The notes under the pieces are model-generated. The model had not been told where the DNA came from. It did not search any database and was given only the letters and a program-made list of their open reading frames with translations. Shown here in pieces: positions 1 through 8,057 of a DNA stretch of 15,309 bases. The first letter of the stretch is position 1. Each line of letters begins with the position of its first letter. The stretch spans positions 1 to 15,309 of the forward strand of contig CALKAR010000038.1 of NCBI GenBank assembly GCA_937988745.1. The letters are read 5' to 3'. Position numbers and translations under genes: made by a program. The DNA comes from an uncultured Peptococcaceae bacterium (GTDB taxonomy: Bacteria; Bacillota; Limnochordia; Darwinibacteriales; Darwinibacteriaceae).

Positions 1-44
1 GGCCGAGCAGCCAGCTGCCCAAGCCAGAGTAGAGGTTTCGTAGT

Positions 45-78
45 AAACAAAAATGCCCAGCACTATCACGTGCTGGGC
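45..78 (-). terminator. Intrinsic terminator ending the MCP-esterase operon
   Basis: On the minus strand a perfect 9-bp stem (GCCCAGCAC / GTGCTGGGC, arms 70-78 and 55-63) with a 6-base loop is followed by ATTTTTGTTT. The upstream arm lies inside the last codons of the esterase gene and the stop codon (68-66) is in the loop, so the coding end and terminator are merged. Bases 1-44 beyond it hold nothing I can identify. Confidence 0.85.
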
Positions 79-1973
79 GTTTCTTCTGTCGTAAATGGTG
101 AAGCTGGCAGCCCCGCCTTGTTATAGAGATTTGCTCCTTCGGGGTTATCTGCCCAAGCATAGCGCACAACGGTTGGTTCGGGCACCTCCTCATGCCATAC
201 CACAACCTGATCCCCCACAATTTCAGCCTGAGCCCAGCGGAACTTGCCATCAGGGCCAGCGATGGCAAAGTGGCGCAACGGGGTCCCTCCTCCAGCTGTT
301 AGACCGCCATCCACATGGTCAAAGCTGATGAACGCTTTCCCATCCTTTATCTCCATTGAACGATAAATCGGGCCAGAATAGGTAATTTCCTCACCATAAG
401 CTAAAGCCCGGGCGCCAAGGGCCAAGCGTTCCCCAACCGCTCGCTTATTCAGCGGATGAAGATCGTTCCACTCGCCCACGTCGATAGCTACAGCCATGGC
501 TGTATGAGGATTTCTCAGTGCCATAAGCTGCTGGTGCCGCAGTTCAGCCCAACCGCTCTCCGATGGTTCAGGTTCTGCTGGGAGCCAGTTGGCCAACTGC
601 ACATACAAGAAGGGCAGCTCTGGACTCTTCCATTTGGCGCGCCAATCGGCTATCATTCGTGAAAAGAGTGCACAGTAGTCACCTGGAGATCCGGTGTTAG
701 ACTCACCTTGATACCAAATAACGCCTTTGAGCGCGTAATTGACCAAGGGCGCGATCATGCCGTTAAACAGCCCCATTGGCTTGTAATGGAAAAATGTTAT
801 GGGCGGCATGGCTTCTTCGACAGCCGCACCGATTTTATACTGCCAATCCCCTGTCAAGTCAATTACGGTGCCATCTACCTCAAGCTCGTAAGGCTTTTCT
901 TGAATAAATTCACCATTTCCGTTATTGCTCACCACCCGAAGAGCTAGAACGTTTTCCCCGTCTTTCAATAGACCTGCAGGAACCTGATATCGGCGCGGTG
1001 GATACTGATACCCTGTGGTGCCCACTTCTTGCCCGTTGAGGTAAGTGACATCACTGTCTACAATCGTGCCTAAATGAAGGCGCGCCGGTTTTCCAGCCAG
1101 ACTCTTCGGAAGATAAAAGGTTCTGCGGAACCATACGGCTCCTATCAGACCGCGCAGCTCCTCCACGTCACTCCACTTACAGGGAATCTTCAACGTGCGC
1201 CATACATTATCACCGAGATAAGCTTGGCTGTACCAGTGCGGTGAACTCCTGAGCCCCAAATCAGCTTCGTTAAGCTTGTGGTGCCACTCATCCAGAGCCT
1301 GCTGTTCCTTCGCCTGCACTGATTCGACATATCCATCCACGGCGCATTGTTCTGCCTCGTCCAAATATGCAGGAAAGCCTGCAAGGGCGTCACGGCTCAT
1401 CCAAGCTTGAACCGGAGTACCGCCGATGGCAGTGCTGATTAGGCCAATTGGTACACCGTACTCTTGATAAAGAGCTTTGGCAAAGAAATAGCCGACGGCG
1501 GAAAAGTGAGGTACAGTCTCAGGTGAAGCGGATACCCATGCCCCTCCCTGGACATCGGTCTGAGGCTCTTTAAAATCAAAATGCTGCGGTACCCGAAATT
1601 CCCGAATATATGGATTAGTGCTGACAGCAATCTCATCGGAAAACATCGTTTCCACTCTATACATGGGCAGCTCCATGTTGCTCTGACCACCGGCCAGCCA
1701 TACGTCGCCTATCAAGATATCTTGAATAAGTTTAGCCTCAGAGCCTGAACGAATCTCCATCTGGTACGGGCCGCCTGCATTTAAGGGAGGCAGCTCAATT
1801 TCCCAGGATCCATCTGTTCCTGCTGAGACGGCATATTCTTCTCCGAGAAAACCAACGTAAACCGTGCTGTTTGGCTCCGCCCATCCCCAGATCTTAACGG
1901 ACTGTTCCCGCTGCAGAACCATACCATCGCTGATCAGGCGGGGCAGAGCTAAGCAATTTTTTGCCTCAGTCAT
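66..1973 (-). CDS. Sialate O-acetylesterase-like SGNH esterase
   Basis: Probable cytoplasmic carbohydrate O-acetylesterase of the SIAE/DUF303 family, which removes acetyl groups from sugars; despite the family name, many members act on acetylated plant glycans. Residue numbers count from an ATG at 1979. The nucleophile block GGQSNMELP is at 97-105 (Ser100), a second conserved block WYQGESN at 422-428, and the DxH pair at 506-508 (in NDLHP). A GH2-like beta-sandwich insertion (about 280-385, VWFRRTFYLP onward) splits the esterase domain, as is common in this family. There is no signal peptide. I chose the ATG at 1973 (635 residues): the AGGAGG at 1985-1980 abuts the ATG at 1979 but is 6 bases from the 1973 ATG. 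That AGGAGG overlaps the stop codon of the upstream chemoreceptor, so the two are almost certainly co-transcribed and coupled. The family call is firm; the substrate is unknown. Confidence 0.88.
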   Translation of the reverse strand: MTEAKNCLALPRLISDGMVLQREQSVKIWGWAEPNSTVYVGFLGEEYAVSAGTDGSWEIELPPLNAGGPYQMEIRSGSEAKLIQDILIGDVWLAGGQSNMELPMYRVETMFSDEIAVSTNPYIREFRVPQHFDFKEPQTDVQGGAWVSASPETVPHFSAVGYFFAKALYQEYGVPIGLISTAIGGTPVQAWMSRDALAGFPAYLDEAEQCAVDGYVESVQAKEQQALDEWHHKLNEADLGLRSSPHWYSQAYLGDNVWRTLKIPCKWSDVEELRGLIGAVWFRRTFYLPKSLAGKPARLHLGTIVDSDVTYLNGQEVGTTGYQYPPRRYQVPAGLLKDGENVLALRVVSNNGNGEFIQEKPYELEVDGTVIDLTGDWQYKIGAAVEEAMPPITFFHYKPMGLFNGMIAPLVNYALKGVIWYQGESNTGSPGDYCALFSRMIADWRAKWKSPELPFLYVQLANWLPAEPEPSESGWAELRHQQLMALRNPHTAMAVAIDVGEWNDLHPLNKRAVGERLALGARALAYGEEITYSGPIYRSMEIKDGKAFISFDHVDGGLTAGGGTPLRHFAIAGPDGKFRWAQAEIVGDQVVVWHEEVPEPTVVRYAWADNPEGANLYNKAGLPASPFTTEETPST

Positions 1974-1979
1974 TACCAT

Positions 1980-1986
1980 CCTCCTA
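1980..1986 (-). promoter_or_regulatory. Ribosome binding site fused to the MCP stop codon
   Basis: The minus-strand string TAGGAGG contains both the TAG stop of the chemoreceptor (1986-1984) and the AGGAGG ribosome binding site of the esterase (1985-1980). Its spacing (0 bases to the ATG at 1979, 6 to the ATG at 1973) favours the second ATG and implies translational coupling. Confidence 0.7.
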
Positions 1987-3561
1987 CAGCCTGAATCTTG
2001 CCATCTGTTCTTTCACTTCAGCAGCTGCTTGAGCAACTTGAGCGGCAGAAGAAGCCATCTGCTGAGCCGACGCCGACTGCTCTTCAGTAGTGGCCCCCAT
2101 CTCTTCGGCGCCAGCCGCTAAGTCCTGGCTGGCAGAAGCAACCGCATTAATCCTCTCTACCAGCTCATTGATAATCCTAGTAATTTCTCCGAACAGACGG
2201 CCAGTTGTAATGGCCACGTCTGTTCCTTCCTGAACCAATGTTGTGCCTAAATCGGCATACTTAATGGAATCCTGAGATGAAAGACGTATTTGTGCGACCA
2301 GTTCAGTAATCTCACCTGCCGCTTTTGCCGACTGTTCAGCAAGCTGCCGTACCTCATCGGCGACAACGGCAAAACCGCGGCCCTGCTCACCGGCCCGGGC
2401 TGCTTCGATGGCTGCATTCAGTGCTAAGAGATTTGTTTGATCAGCAATGTCCGTAATTAGAGTAACGAATTTTTCAATCTCCTCAGACTGATGCCCAAGC
2501 TGGTTGATCCTGTCTGCCAGCAAGTTAACCACTTCGCGAATTTCATTCATCATGTCAATAGTCTTGGCGATCTCTTTTTCTCCTTGAGCAGCAAGTTCTG
2601 TTGTGGCCTCAGCGGAGCGAGCCATCTCCTCGGTATCGCTGCTCAAGCTGTCCACAGAGCTGGCAAACTGATTTGCAGTACTAGCCAGTTCCTCAATTGA
2701 AGCGCTGGTTTCCTGAGTTGCTGCAGACATCTGCTCGGCAGAAACAGTAACTGTGTCCACCGCGGCATTCACCGATTCGGCCATAATACGCAGTCCATCA
2801 CGCATCTTGTTTAAGCCGCTGTTGAGAATACTGATTTCATCAAGGCCTTTAACTTCTAGGGCCGCTGCAGCTAAGTTACCTTCAGCAATGCTCTCTGTAA
2901 AACGCACTAGGTGCCCTATAGGCTTAGTGATGCTGCGGGTAATCAGCACAGCTGCTAGAACAGCTGCAGCATACGCCACAACCAAGCCCGCTAACACGAC
3001 ACCTCTGGCCTGTACTGCCTGAGCCATGACGCTTTCGTAGAAATCGGCTGCGGCTTCGCCTGCCCAATCAACGAGCAAGTCGAGGCGTTCATCGATAACC
3101 TCTGTGTGAGGGTCGCTTGTTTCTGCCTCAAGTTTGCCCGCATCAACGACGCGCCCCATCTTATGCAAACGAAGGACTTCGTCGCGCATAGGCTTCCAGT
3201 CATTAAATACTGCCAGGGCCTCATCAATAAGGGCTGTATCACCATCAAACTGCTGGTAGGCAAGGGCAAAATCATCGAGCACCTGCTGCTCCAATAGATT
3301 AATTTGCTCTTCGTATTCCTCGATTAAAGTCCGGTTGTTCGTCTTGAGGATGTTCTTCATGAGAAGCGAAATGTCATTGACATTGTTAGCTATCCGCAGA
3401 AAAGCAGTATGTACAGCGTACGGTTCATTGTACAATCTTTCAGTCGAATTCGTGATCTGGCCCATATACATGATGGCTGCCAGACTTGCCAGTGTACTGA
3501 TAATCAAAATGACTGCAAATCCAGTAGTGAGTTTGTGTGATAACCTGAATTTCTTGAACAT
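1984..3561 (-). CDS. Methyl-accepting chemotaxis protein (4HB-type), copy 1
   Basis: Membrane chemoreceptor that would signal through CheW/CheA to the flagellar motor. Layout over 525 residues: short cytoplasmic start, TM1 about 11-33, a periplasmic or extracellular helical domain about 34-186 of the four-helix-bundle type, TM2 about 187-208, HAMP about 209-262 (starting ITKPIGHLVRF), then a long coiled-coil signalling domain. The hairpin tip at 370-411 carries the invariant core NLLALNAAIEAARAGE...GFAVVADEVRQLAE. There is no C-terminal CheR/CheB tether pentapeptide; it ends ARFRL. The start ATG follows GAGGG. It has its own upstream terminator and leader, and it is coupled to the downstream esterase gene. 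It aligns without obvious gaps to the neighbouring MCP of identical length. The ligand is unknown; location beside a sugar importer suggests a sugar or a sugar-loaded binding protein (inference). Confidence 0.95.
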   Translation of the reverse strand: MFKKFRLSHKLTTGFAVILIISTLASLAAIMYMGQITNSTERLYNEPYAVHTAFLRIANNVNDISLLMKNILKTNNRTLIEEYEEQINLLEQQVLDDFALAYQQFDGDTALIDEALAVFNDWKPMRDEVLRLHKMGRVVDAGKLEAETSDPHTEVIDERLDLLVDWAGEAAADFYESVMAQAVQARGVVLAGLVVAYAAAVLAAVLITRSITKPIGHLVRFTESIAEGNLAAAALEVKGLDEISILNSGLNKMRDGLRIMAESVNAAVDTVTVSAEQMSAATQETSASIEELASTANQFASSVDSLSSDTEEMARSAEATTELAAQGEKEIAKTIDMMNEIREVVNLLADRINQLGHQSEEIEKFVTLITDIADQTNLLALNAAIEAARAGEQGRGFAVVADEVRQLAEQSAKAAGEITELVAQIRLSSQDSIKYADLGTTLVQEGTDVAITTGRLFGEITRIINELVERINAVASASQDLAAGAEEMGATTEEQSASAQQMASSAAQVAQAAAEVKEQMARFRL

Positions 3562-3642
3562 TGCTTTCCCTCTTTCCTCTTTACGAAGAATTCTGATGAA
3601 TAACTTCTCTCCCTTCTACGCTATTCCTTTAACAAAATTTTA

Positions 3643-3656
3643 CAACGTAATTTGTT
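3643..3656 (-). promoter_or_regulatory. Conserved upstream block of MCP copy 1
   Basis: Minus-strand AACAAATTACGTTG lies about 82 bases before the start codon. The same block with two changes occurs 83 bases before the other MCP start. No clear -35/-10 pair was found in this leader (3562-3684), so this block is the best candidate promoter or regulator element. It is preceded in both leaders by a similar ATTGGC..AATTTA stretch. Confidence 0.35.
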
Positions 3657-3678
3657 ATTAAATTCGCCCAATTACAGA

Positions 3679-3714
3679 CAACAAAAGCACCAACCGCCTG
3701 AGCGATTGGTGCTT
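3679..3714 (-). terminator. Intrinsic terminator after MCP copy 2
   Basis: The minus strand reads AAGCACCAATCGC, loop TCAG, GCGGTTGGTGCTT. This is a 13-bp stem with one T-G wobble, followed by a T-rich tail (TTGTTGT). It begins about 10 bases after the stop of MCP copy 2, separating it from MCP copy 1. Confidence 0.8.
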
Positions 3715-3723
3715 CCTGTCGTC

Positions 3724-5301
3724 CTAAAGTTTGAATCTGGAAATTTCTTCCTTGACAGCTGCGGCCGCTTGAGCCACTTGTGCAGCAGAAGATGCCATCT
3801 GCTGAGCAGAAGCGGACTGTTCTTCGGTAGTTGCTCCCATTTCGACTGCACCGGCAGCTAGGGATTGGCTGGCGGTGGCCACCGCATTGATTCTCTCAAC
3901 CAGCTCGTCAATAATGTCTGTAATATCGCCAAACATGCGGCCGGTTCGGGTAGCTACTTCTGTGCCTTCTTCAACTAGCGATGTACCTGCGTCAGCGTAC
4001 TTGATAGAGTCCTGAGCTGCTATGCGAATGTGATTTACCAGCTGAGTAATCTCACCGGCAGCTTTTGCTGACTGCTCAGCAAGCTGGCGGACCTCATCAG
4101 CAACTACGGCAAAACCGCGACCCTGTTCTCCAGCACGGGCTGCCTCAATCGCCGCATTCAGCGCCAAGAGATTGGTCTGATCAGCGATATCTGTGATTAG
4201 AACCACAATTTTACCGATTTCTGCGGACTGCTGTCCAAGTTCATCAATGCTGGCCGCTAAGGAGTTAACCACTTCGCGAATTTCATTCATCATTTCAATG
4301 GTCCGGGCAATTTCTGTCTCACCTTGACCAGCTAACTCATTGGTTTTCTGTGCAGCGCGGGCCATCTCGTCCGCATCGCTGCTCAGACTGTCAACCGAAC
4401 TGGCGAACTGATTAGCTGTGCTGGCCAACTCTTCTATAGAAGCGCTGGTTTCCTGTGTAGCCGCCGACATCTGCTCTGCGGAAACAGTCACCGAATCAAC
4501 TGCCTCATTGACCGAAGTTGCCAAAGAACGCAGACCATCGCGCATAGTATTTAAGCCCATACTCAGCATGCTGATCTCATCGCGACCCTTCACTTCCAGA
4601 GCAGCTGCAGCCAAGTTGCCCGTGGCGATCTCCTGGGTAAAGCGTACAAGGCGGTCAATTGGCTTTGTTATACTCTGGGTGATAACTACTGCGGCTGAAA
4701 TGGCAACAATGTAAGCCACTCCCAAAAAGACAAACACTGTCTGGCGAGCATCAGCAGCATGAGCCATCGCTTCCTCGTAGAAGTCAGCTGCATGCTGCTC
4801 AGCTACTTCTACAAGGGCCTGGAGACGTTCATCAATGAGAGCAATCTGCGGTTCACCTTCATCCCTTTGGAGCATAGTTGTATCAACCATCCTACCAATT
4901 TTCTGAAGACGCAGGATTTCGTCTCGAATGGGCTTCCAATCGTTAAAGGCCGTTAAGGCTTCATCCACTACAGTAGTATCACCCTGAACTTGCTCATAAA
5001 TAAGAGCAAAGTCGGCTAGAATATCTTCTTCGATAAGATTAATCCTTTCTTCGTACTCTTCAATCTGAGCGCGGTTAGTGCTTTTTAAGACATCTTTGAT
5101 CTGAAGCGAGATGTTATTGACATTAGCTAAGATGCGCAGCGAGGCGGTATGTATTGTATAAGGTTCGATATAAAGCCTTTCCGTCGAGTCAGTAATCTGA
5201 CCCATGTACATGATGGCAACAAGACTAGCAAGAGTACTGAGAATTAGCGTGATTGCAAATCCAGTTGTTAGCTTGTGTGATAGCCTCAAGTTCTTCAACA
5301 T
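3724..5301 (-). CDS. Methyl-accepting chemotaxis protein (4HB-type), copy 2
   Basis: Second chemoreceptor, also exactly 525 residues and collinear with copy 1. It has TM1 about 11-33, sensor helices about 34-187, TM2 about 188-208, HAMP from ITKPIDRLVRF (211 onward), and the same signalling-tip core at 370-411. The signalling halves are nearly identical, whereas the sensor domains differ at many positions (for example around 140-170). This is the pattern expected of receptors that share CheW/CheA but differ in ligand. DNA in the conserved half differs mostly at synonymous positions, so the duplication is not recent. Terminators on both sides make it a single-gene unit directly downstream of the sugar-binding protein. 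There is no C-terminal methylation-enzyme tether. The start ATG follows an AGAGAGAGGG ribosome binding site. Confidence 0.95.
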   Translation of the reverse strand: MLKNLRLSHKLTTGFAITLILSTLASLVAIMYMGQITDSTERLYIEPYTIHTASLRILANVNNISLQIKDVLKSTNRAQIEEYEERINLIEEDILADFALIYEQVQGDTTVVDEALTAFNDWKPIRDEILRLQKIGRMVDTTMLQRDEGEPQIALIDERLQALVEVAEQHAADFYEEAMAHAADARQTVFVFLGVAYIVAISAAVVITQSITKPIDRLVRFTQEIATGNLAAAALEVKGRDEISMLSMGLNTMRDGLRSLATSVNEAVDSVTVSAEQMSAATQETSASIEELASTANQFASSVDSLSSDADEMARAAQKTNELAGQGETEIARTIEMMNEIREVVNSLAASIDELGQQSAEIGKIVVLITDIADQTNLLALNAAIEAARAGEQGRGFAVVADEVRQLAEQSAKAAGEITQLVNHIRIAAQDSIKYADAGTSLVEEGTEVATRTGRMFGDITDIIDELVERINAVATASQSLAAGAVEMGATTEEQSASAQQMASSAAQVAQAAAAVKEEISRFKL

Positions 5302-5383
5302 CTCTTTCCCTCTCTCTTTACCAATGCTGATTACGTCATTCTATTTTCTCTGAAGCTTGCCTGACTCCTCTCCCAAAAAAAAC

Positions 5384-5397
5384 CAATGGAATTTGTT
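5384..5397 (-). promoter_or_regulatory. Conserved upstream block of MCP copy 2
   Basis: Minus-strand AACAAATTCCATTG lies 83 bases before the start codon and matches 12 of 14 bases with the block in front of MCP copy 1 at nearly the same distance. The rest of the leader (5302-5427) shows no convincing sigma-A or sigma-D style promoter and no riboswitch that I recognise. Confidence 0.35.
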
Positions 5398-5420
5398 TTT
5401 CTATTTACCTAAATTGCCAA

Positions 5421-5462
5421 TAGACAGCACAAAAGCCGCTGGCATGACCAGCGGCTTTTGTG
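5421..5462 (-). terminator. Strong intrinsic terminator after the importer operon
   Basis: A 15-bp perfect hairpin (CACAAAAGCCGCTGG, loop, complementary arm; arms 5428-5442 and 5448-5462 around a 5-base loop). The A-run on one arm becomes a T-run on the other, so it could work in both directions. It follows the binding-protein stop by about 20 bases and isolates MCP copy 2. Confidence 0.88.
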
Positions 5463-5481
5463 TGTGTAAGGATGGCTATTA

Positions 5482-7095
5482 CTAGTTATCGCCGTAGAAC
5501 TTGTCGTATTTAGCAGCCCGCTCATCGATGATGGCCTGGCCGCCAGAGCGGAGATAGTCTTGGAAACCACGATCCCAGACTGAGTCAAAGTCTTCTGGCT
5601 TAGCTACGACAGCCTGTACCAGGAGGTTATCCCGTTTCTCAGTCAATACCGGACCCATACCTTCTTCCGCAACGATTTCGCCTACACTGACGTTCTGACC
5701 GTAACGAGCATCCCTATTGGTGAGCTCATATGCCCGGGTAATGAACCGTGCATCTACGCCTGGGTAGCCCAGGGCGATGGACCGTGCGTTGAGCTCAGGA
5801 TCGCCGAGGTCGAGACCATTGATGGTAATGGTGTAGTCGATATTGTTAGGCGAGTTCATAATCTTGTCGCCTGTTGCAGCAATAGCTTTGATCGCACCAT
5901 CTTCAAGTACTTCGTGCGTTACGCCTTCTTCACCGATTTGGAGGAAGCGGCGATTCTCAAACTTGGTGATCCAATTGAGGTACAGCAGTGATGCCAATGG
6001 CTCAGTGTTAGTTGCTGGGAAGAATACCTTTCTGTCAATCGGGGCAGGTAAGAACTTCCGATAGACGCCAGCATCGTTCTGGAATGGGTCAATTGCGATG
6101 AATACTGCATCTTCGCCAGCAATGTTCATCAGCTGAGAATGGATGCCTTCTGGACCATCGCGATATGGGTAATCCCAGTTGTGCATGAAAGAACCGACGT
6201 AACCAGCCTTAATCAGGTTGTCCTCTGTGCGATCGCCAGCACCGTACAGTGGGAAGTCTTTCCAAATGAGGCCAGCGTTATACCATTCGTTCAGCTTCCG
6301 GACGCCTTCTTTGTATCCTGGGAACAGGAGTTGTCTGTCGTCGAAGCCGTATACATATCTATCTCTGTCAGAGAAATCTTCTGGTACAAAGGAGGTGAGC
6401 AGATAGTTGTTCCGCCAGCCGATATCAAAGCTGGTTGTGTAAGGAATCATCTTGTCTGCGTCTTCTCCAAGGAGCAGTTCAGCGTTTTCCTTGAAGGCAT
6501 AAAGCATAGCTTCGAACTCTTCCAGAGTTGTTGGCTCATCCAGACCGAGCTTCTTCAGCCAGTCTTCACGTACGAAAGTGTTGATACGTGTGTTGTGAGC
6601 CAGCCGTGCTTCAATCGCCCATACAGTACCAGTTACTGGATCCTGATTCCAATAGAGGTTCTCTTCACCGAGCCATTCCCACAGATCTGGGAGATACTCT
6701 TTGTATTCTTCGAGATATGGTGCCAGATCCAGTACTCCACCCATGTTGGCGTAGGTCTGAATGGTTGGATAGCTGTAAGTTACACAGATATCTGGTGCAT
6801 CGCCAGCTGCCAAGAGGTTGTTCAATACTTCTACCTCTGTCCAGCGGGGTACGGGAACAAATTCAACTTCAATGTTGTGATCCCTGAGAAGCCCTTCCTT
6901 AATCCAATTTGTGTAGAAGTTGTCCTCAGGAGGCGAACCGCCAGGATTACTCCGGTCGTAAATTTCGACCGTAATCTTTCTGGTGGTCTTAAAGCGGCCG
7001 TCCACAAAATCCGGGTCAGCGGATACTGTGGCGCCGAATGCTAGTGCGAACACCAGCGCGAGACAGACGAGCACCGCGAACCGAGTCTTCCTCAC
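5482..7095 (-). CDS. Extracellular sugar-binding protein of an ABC importer
   Basis: Type-1 solute-binding protein (LipO/YtcQ-like), 537 residues, predicted to deliver an oligosaccharide to the two permeases encoded just upstream. Residues 1-26 form a Sec signal peptide (MRKTR, a hydrophobic run, then ATVSA with cleavage before D27). The only cysteine there is C11 in the hydrophobic core, so there is no lipobox; lipid anchoring, usual in monoderm Firmicutes, is not predicted. The AAGDAPDI block (96-103) and the C-terminal WDRGFQDYLRSGG segment are typical of the family. The protein is rich in Tyr/Trp, as expected for sugar stacking. The start is GTG at 7095, with an in-frame stop 9 bases upstream and AAAGGG about 10 bases before it. 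A 60-base gap with a small hairpin precedes the gene. The ligand cannot be assigned. Confidence 0.92.
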   Translation of the reverse strand: MRKTRFAVLVCLALVFALAFGATVSADPDFVDGRFKTTRKITVEIYDRSNPGGSPPEDNFYTNWIKEGLLRDHNIEVEFVPVPRWTEVEVLNNLLAAGDAPDICVTYSYPTIQTYANMGGVLDLAPYLEEYKEYLPDLWEWLGEENLYWNQDPVTGTVWAIEARLAHNTRINTFVREDWLKKLGLDEPTTLEEFEAMLYAFKENAELLLGEDADKMIPYTTSFDIGWRNNYLLTSFVPEDFSDRDRYVYGFDDRQLLFPGYKEGVRKLNEWYNAGLIWKDFPLYGAGDRTEDNLIKAGYVGSFMHNWDYPYRDGPEGIHSQLMNIAGEDAVFIAIDPFQNDAGVYRKFLPAPIDRKVFFPATNTEPLASLLYLNWITKFENRRFLQIGEEGVTHEVLEDGAIKAIAATGDKIMNSPNNIDYTITINGLDLGDPELNARSIALGYPGVDARFITRAYELTNRDARYGQNVSVGEIVAEEGMGPVLTEKRDNLLVQAVVAKPEDFDSVWDRGFQDYLRSGGQAIIDERAAKYDKFYGDN

Positions 7096-7129
7096 ACTTA
7101 ATCAACCCTTTCTTTATGTTTTATTTTTT

Positions 7130-7143
7130 GACACTTCCGTGCC
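7130..7143 (-). other. Small intercistronic hairpin before the binding-protein gene
   Basis: Minus-strand GGCAC-GGAA-GTGTC can form a 5-bp stem (one wobble) with a GGAA tetraloop, followed by an A-rich stretch and then the GTG start. Such structures between permease and binding-protein genes can stabilise or process the mRNA. It is short, so this role is only suggestive. Confidence 0.25.
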
Positions 7144-7155
7144 TTAAAACCTAAA

Positions 7156-8025
7156 TTAATCTTTCAGAGCACCCAAGGTGGCACCGGCTATGAAATACTT
7201 CTGCAGCCAAGGATAAACTATCAGAATCGGTACTGTCGCAAAGACAACGGTAGCAGCCTGAAGCGTATCACTCAGCCCTGGGGGCATGAACCCTTCTTGA
7301 GTTGCCACCTCAATGCTGGTAACGCTCTGCAGGATGTTGTAGAGGAAGAGCTGAATGGGATGCCAGCGGCGTTCATTCATGTACATCAGTGCATCTGAAA
7401 ACCCATTCCAGCGCCCTACCGCGTAAAACAATGACAGCGTAGCAATTACGGGCTTAGATAAAGGCAGATAAATGCTGAACAGCACTCTCATGGGGCTGGC
7501 ACCATCAATCTCAGCTGACTCGCGCAAGCTCTTAGGGATTCCATAGAAGAAACTCCGCATGATAATCATATAAAAGACGCTCAAGCAGTTGGGAATGATA
7601 AGGACCAGCGGATGGTTCAAAAGACCCATCTTCTTATAAAGCAAATAGTGAGGAATGGTACCGGCATTAAAGTACATCGTAAACAGAATCAAGGAGTTTA
7701 CCAGCTTCTGGCCCTTGAGCTTCTCATAGGTCAAGGGGTAGGCACACAAGGTGGTCATTACCATGGACACAATTGTACAGATCACTGTAAGAATAGCAGT
7801 CCATACTAGAGACCAAGTGTATTTAGAGTCATTCAACACCAGCTTGTATGCCTCGATGTTCCAACCTTTAGGCCAAATCGTAACTTCACCACGGATCAAG
7901 GCCTGTGAAGAGCTGAGAGAACGGGCTACGATATTAAGCATGGGCAGCAGACAAGCGGCGATCAACAGGAGACATATAAATACGATTATCACGTCGCCAA
8001 TTGTTGTGCCTTTTGATCTAACCAT
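7156..8025 (-). CDS. Sugar ABC importer permease, LplC/YtcP type
   Basis: Inner-membrane permease of the carbohydrate uptake (CUT1) class, 289 residues. Hydrophobic segments are near 11-35, 72-97, 109-125, 140-160, 190-204 and 250-275. The cytoplasmic EAA loop that docks the ATPase is at 169-192 (ESAEIDGASPMR...LPLSKP), with the conserved DGA. The C-terminus GATLGALKD is typical of the YtcP branch. ATG at 8025 is preceded by AAAGGA at suitable spacing. It lies 32 bases after its partner permease and before the binding-protein gene. No ATPase is encoded in the window, as is usual for this family, which relies on a shared MsmX/MsmK-like ATPase elsewhere. Confidence 0.94.
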   Translation of the reverse strand: MVRSKGTTIGDVIIVFICLLLIAACLLPMLNIVARSLSSSQALIRGEVTIWPKGWNIEAYKLVLNDSKYTWSLVWTAILTVICTIVSMVMTTLCAYPLTYEKLKGQKLVNSLILFTMYFNAGTIPHYLLYKKMGLLNHPLVLIIPNCLSVFYMIIMRSFFYGIPKSLRESAEIDGASPMRVLFSIYLPLSKPVIATLSLFYAVGRWNGFSDALMYMNERRWHPIQLFLYNILQSVTSIEVATQEGFMPPGLSDTLQAATVVFATVPILIVYPWLQKYFIAGATLGALKD

Positions 8026-8057
8026 GATAGATGTCCTTTCTACCCTCTCCTGGACTA

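Noticed and set aside
66..1973. Reading the locus as a sialic acid pathway because of the esterase name
   Set aside because: No sialidase, NanA, NanE or NanK gene is present, and this esterase family commonly acts on other acetylated sugars.
3562..3684. Possible riboswitch (c-di-GMP type) in the MCP leaders
   Set aside because: None of the conserved GEMM bases or a multi-stem layout is visible in either MCP leader; each leader is only about 125 bases of mostly A/T-rich sequence.
1984..5301. Recent gene duplication or gene conversion between the two MCP genes
   Set aside because: Even in the conserved signalling half the DNA differs at many synonymous positions, so the copies diverged long ago.
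6139..7044. Long plus-strand open frame opposite the sugar-binding protein gene
   Set aside because: It is antisense to a clear family member with signal peptide and conserved motifs; its translation resembles no family I know and it has no convincing ribosome binding site.
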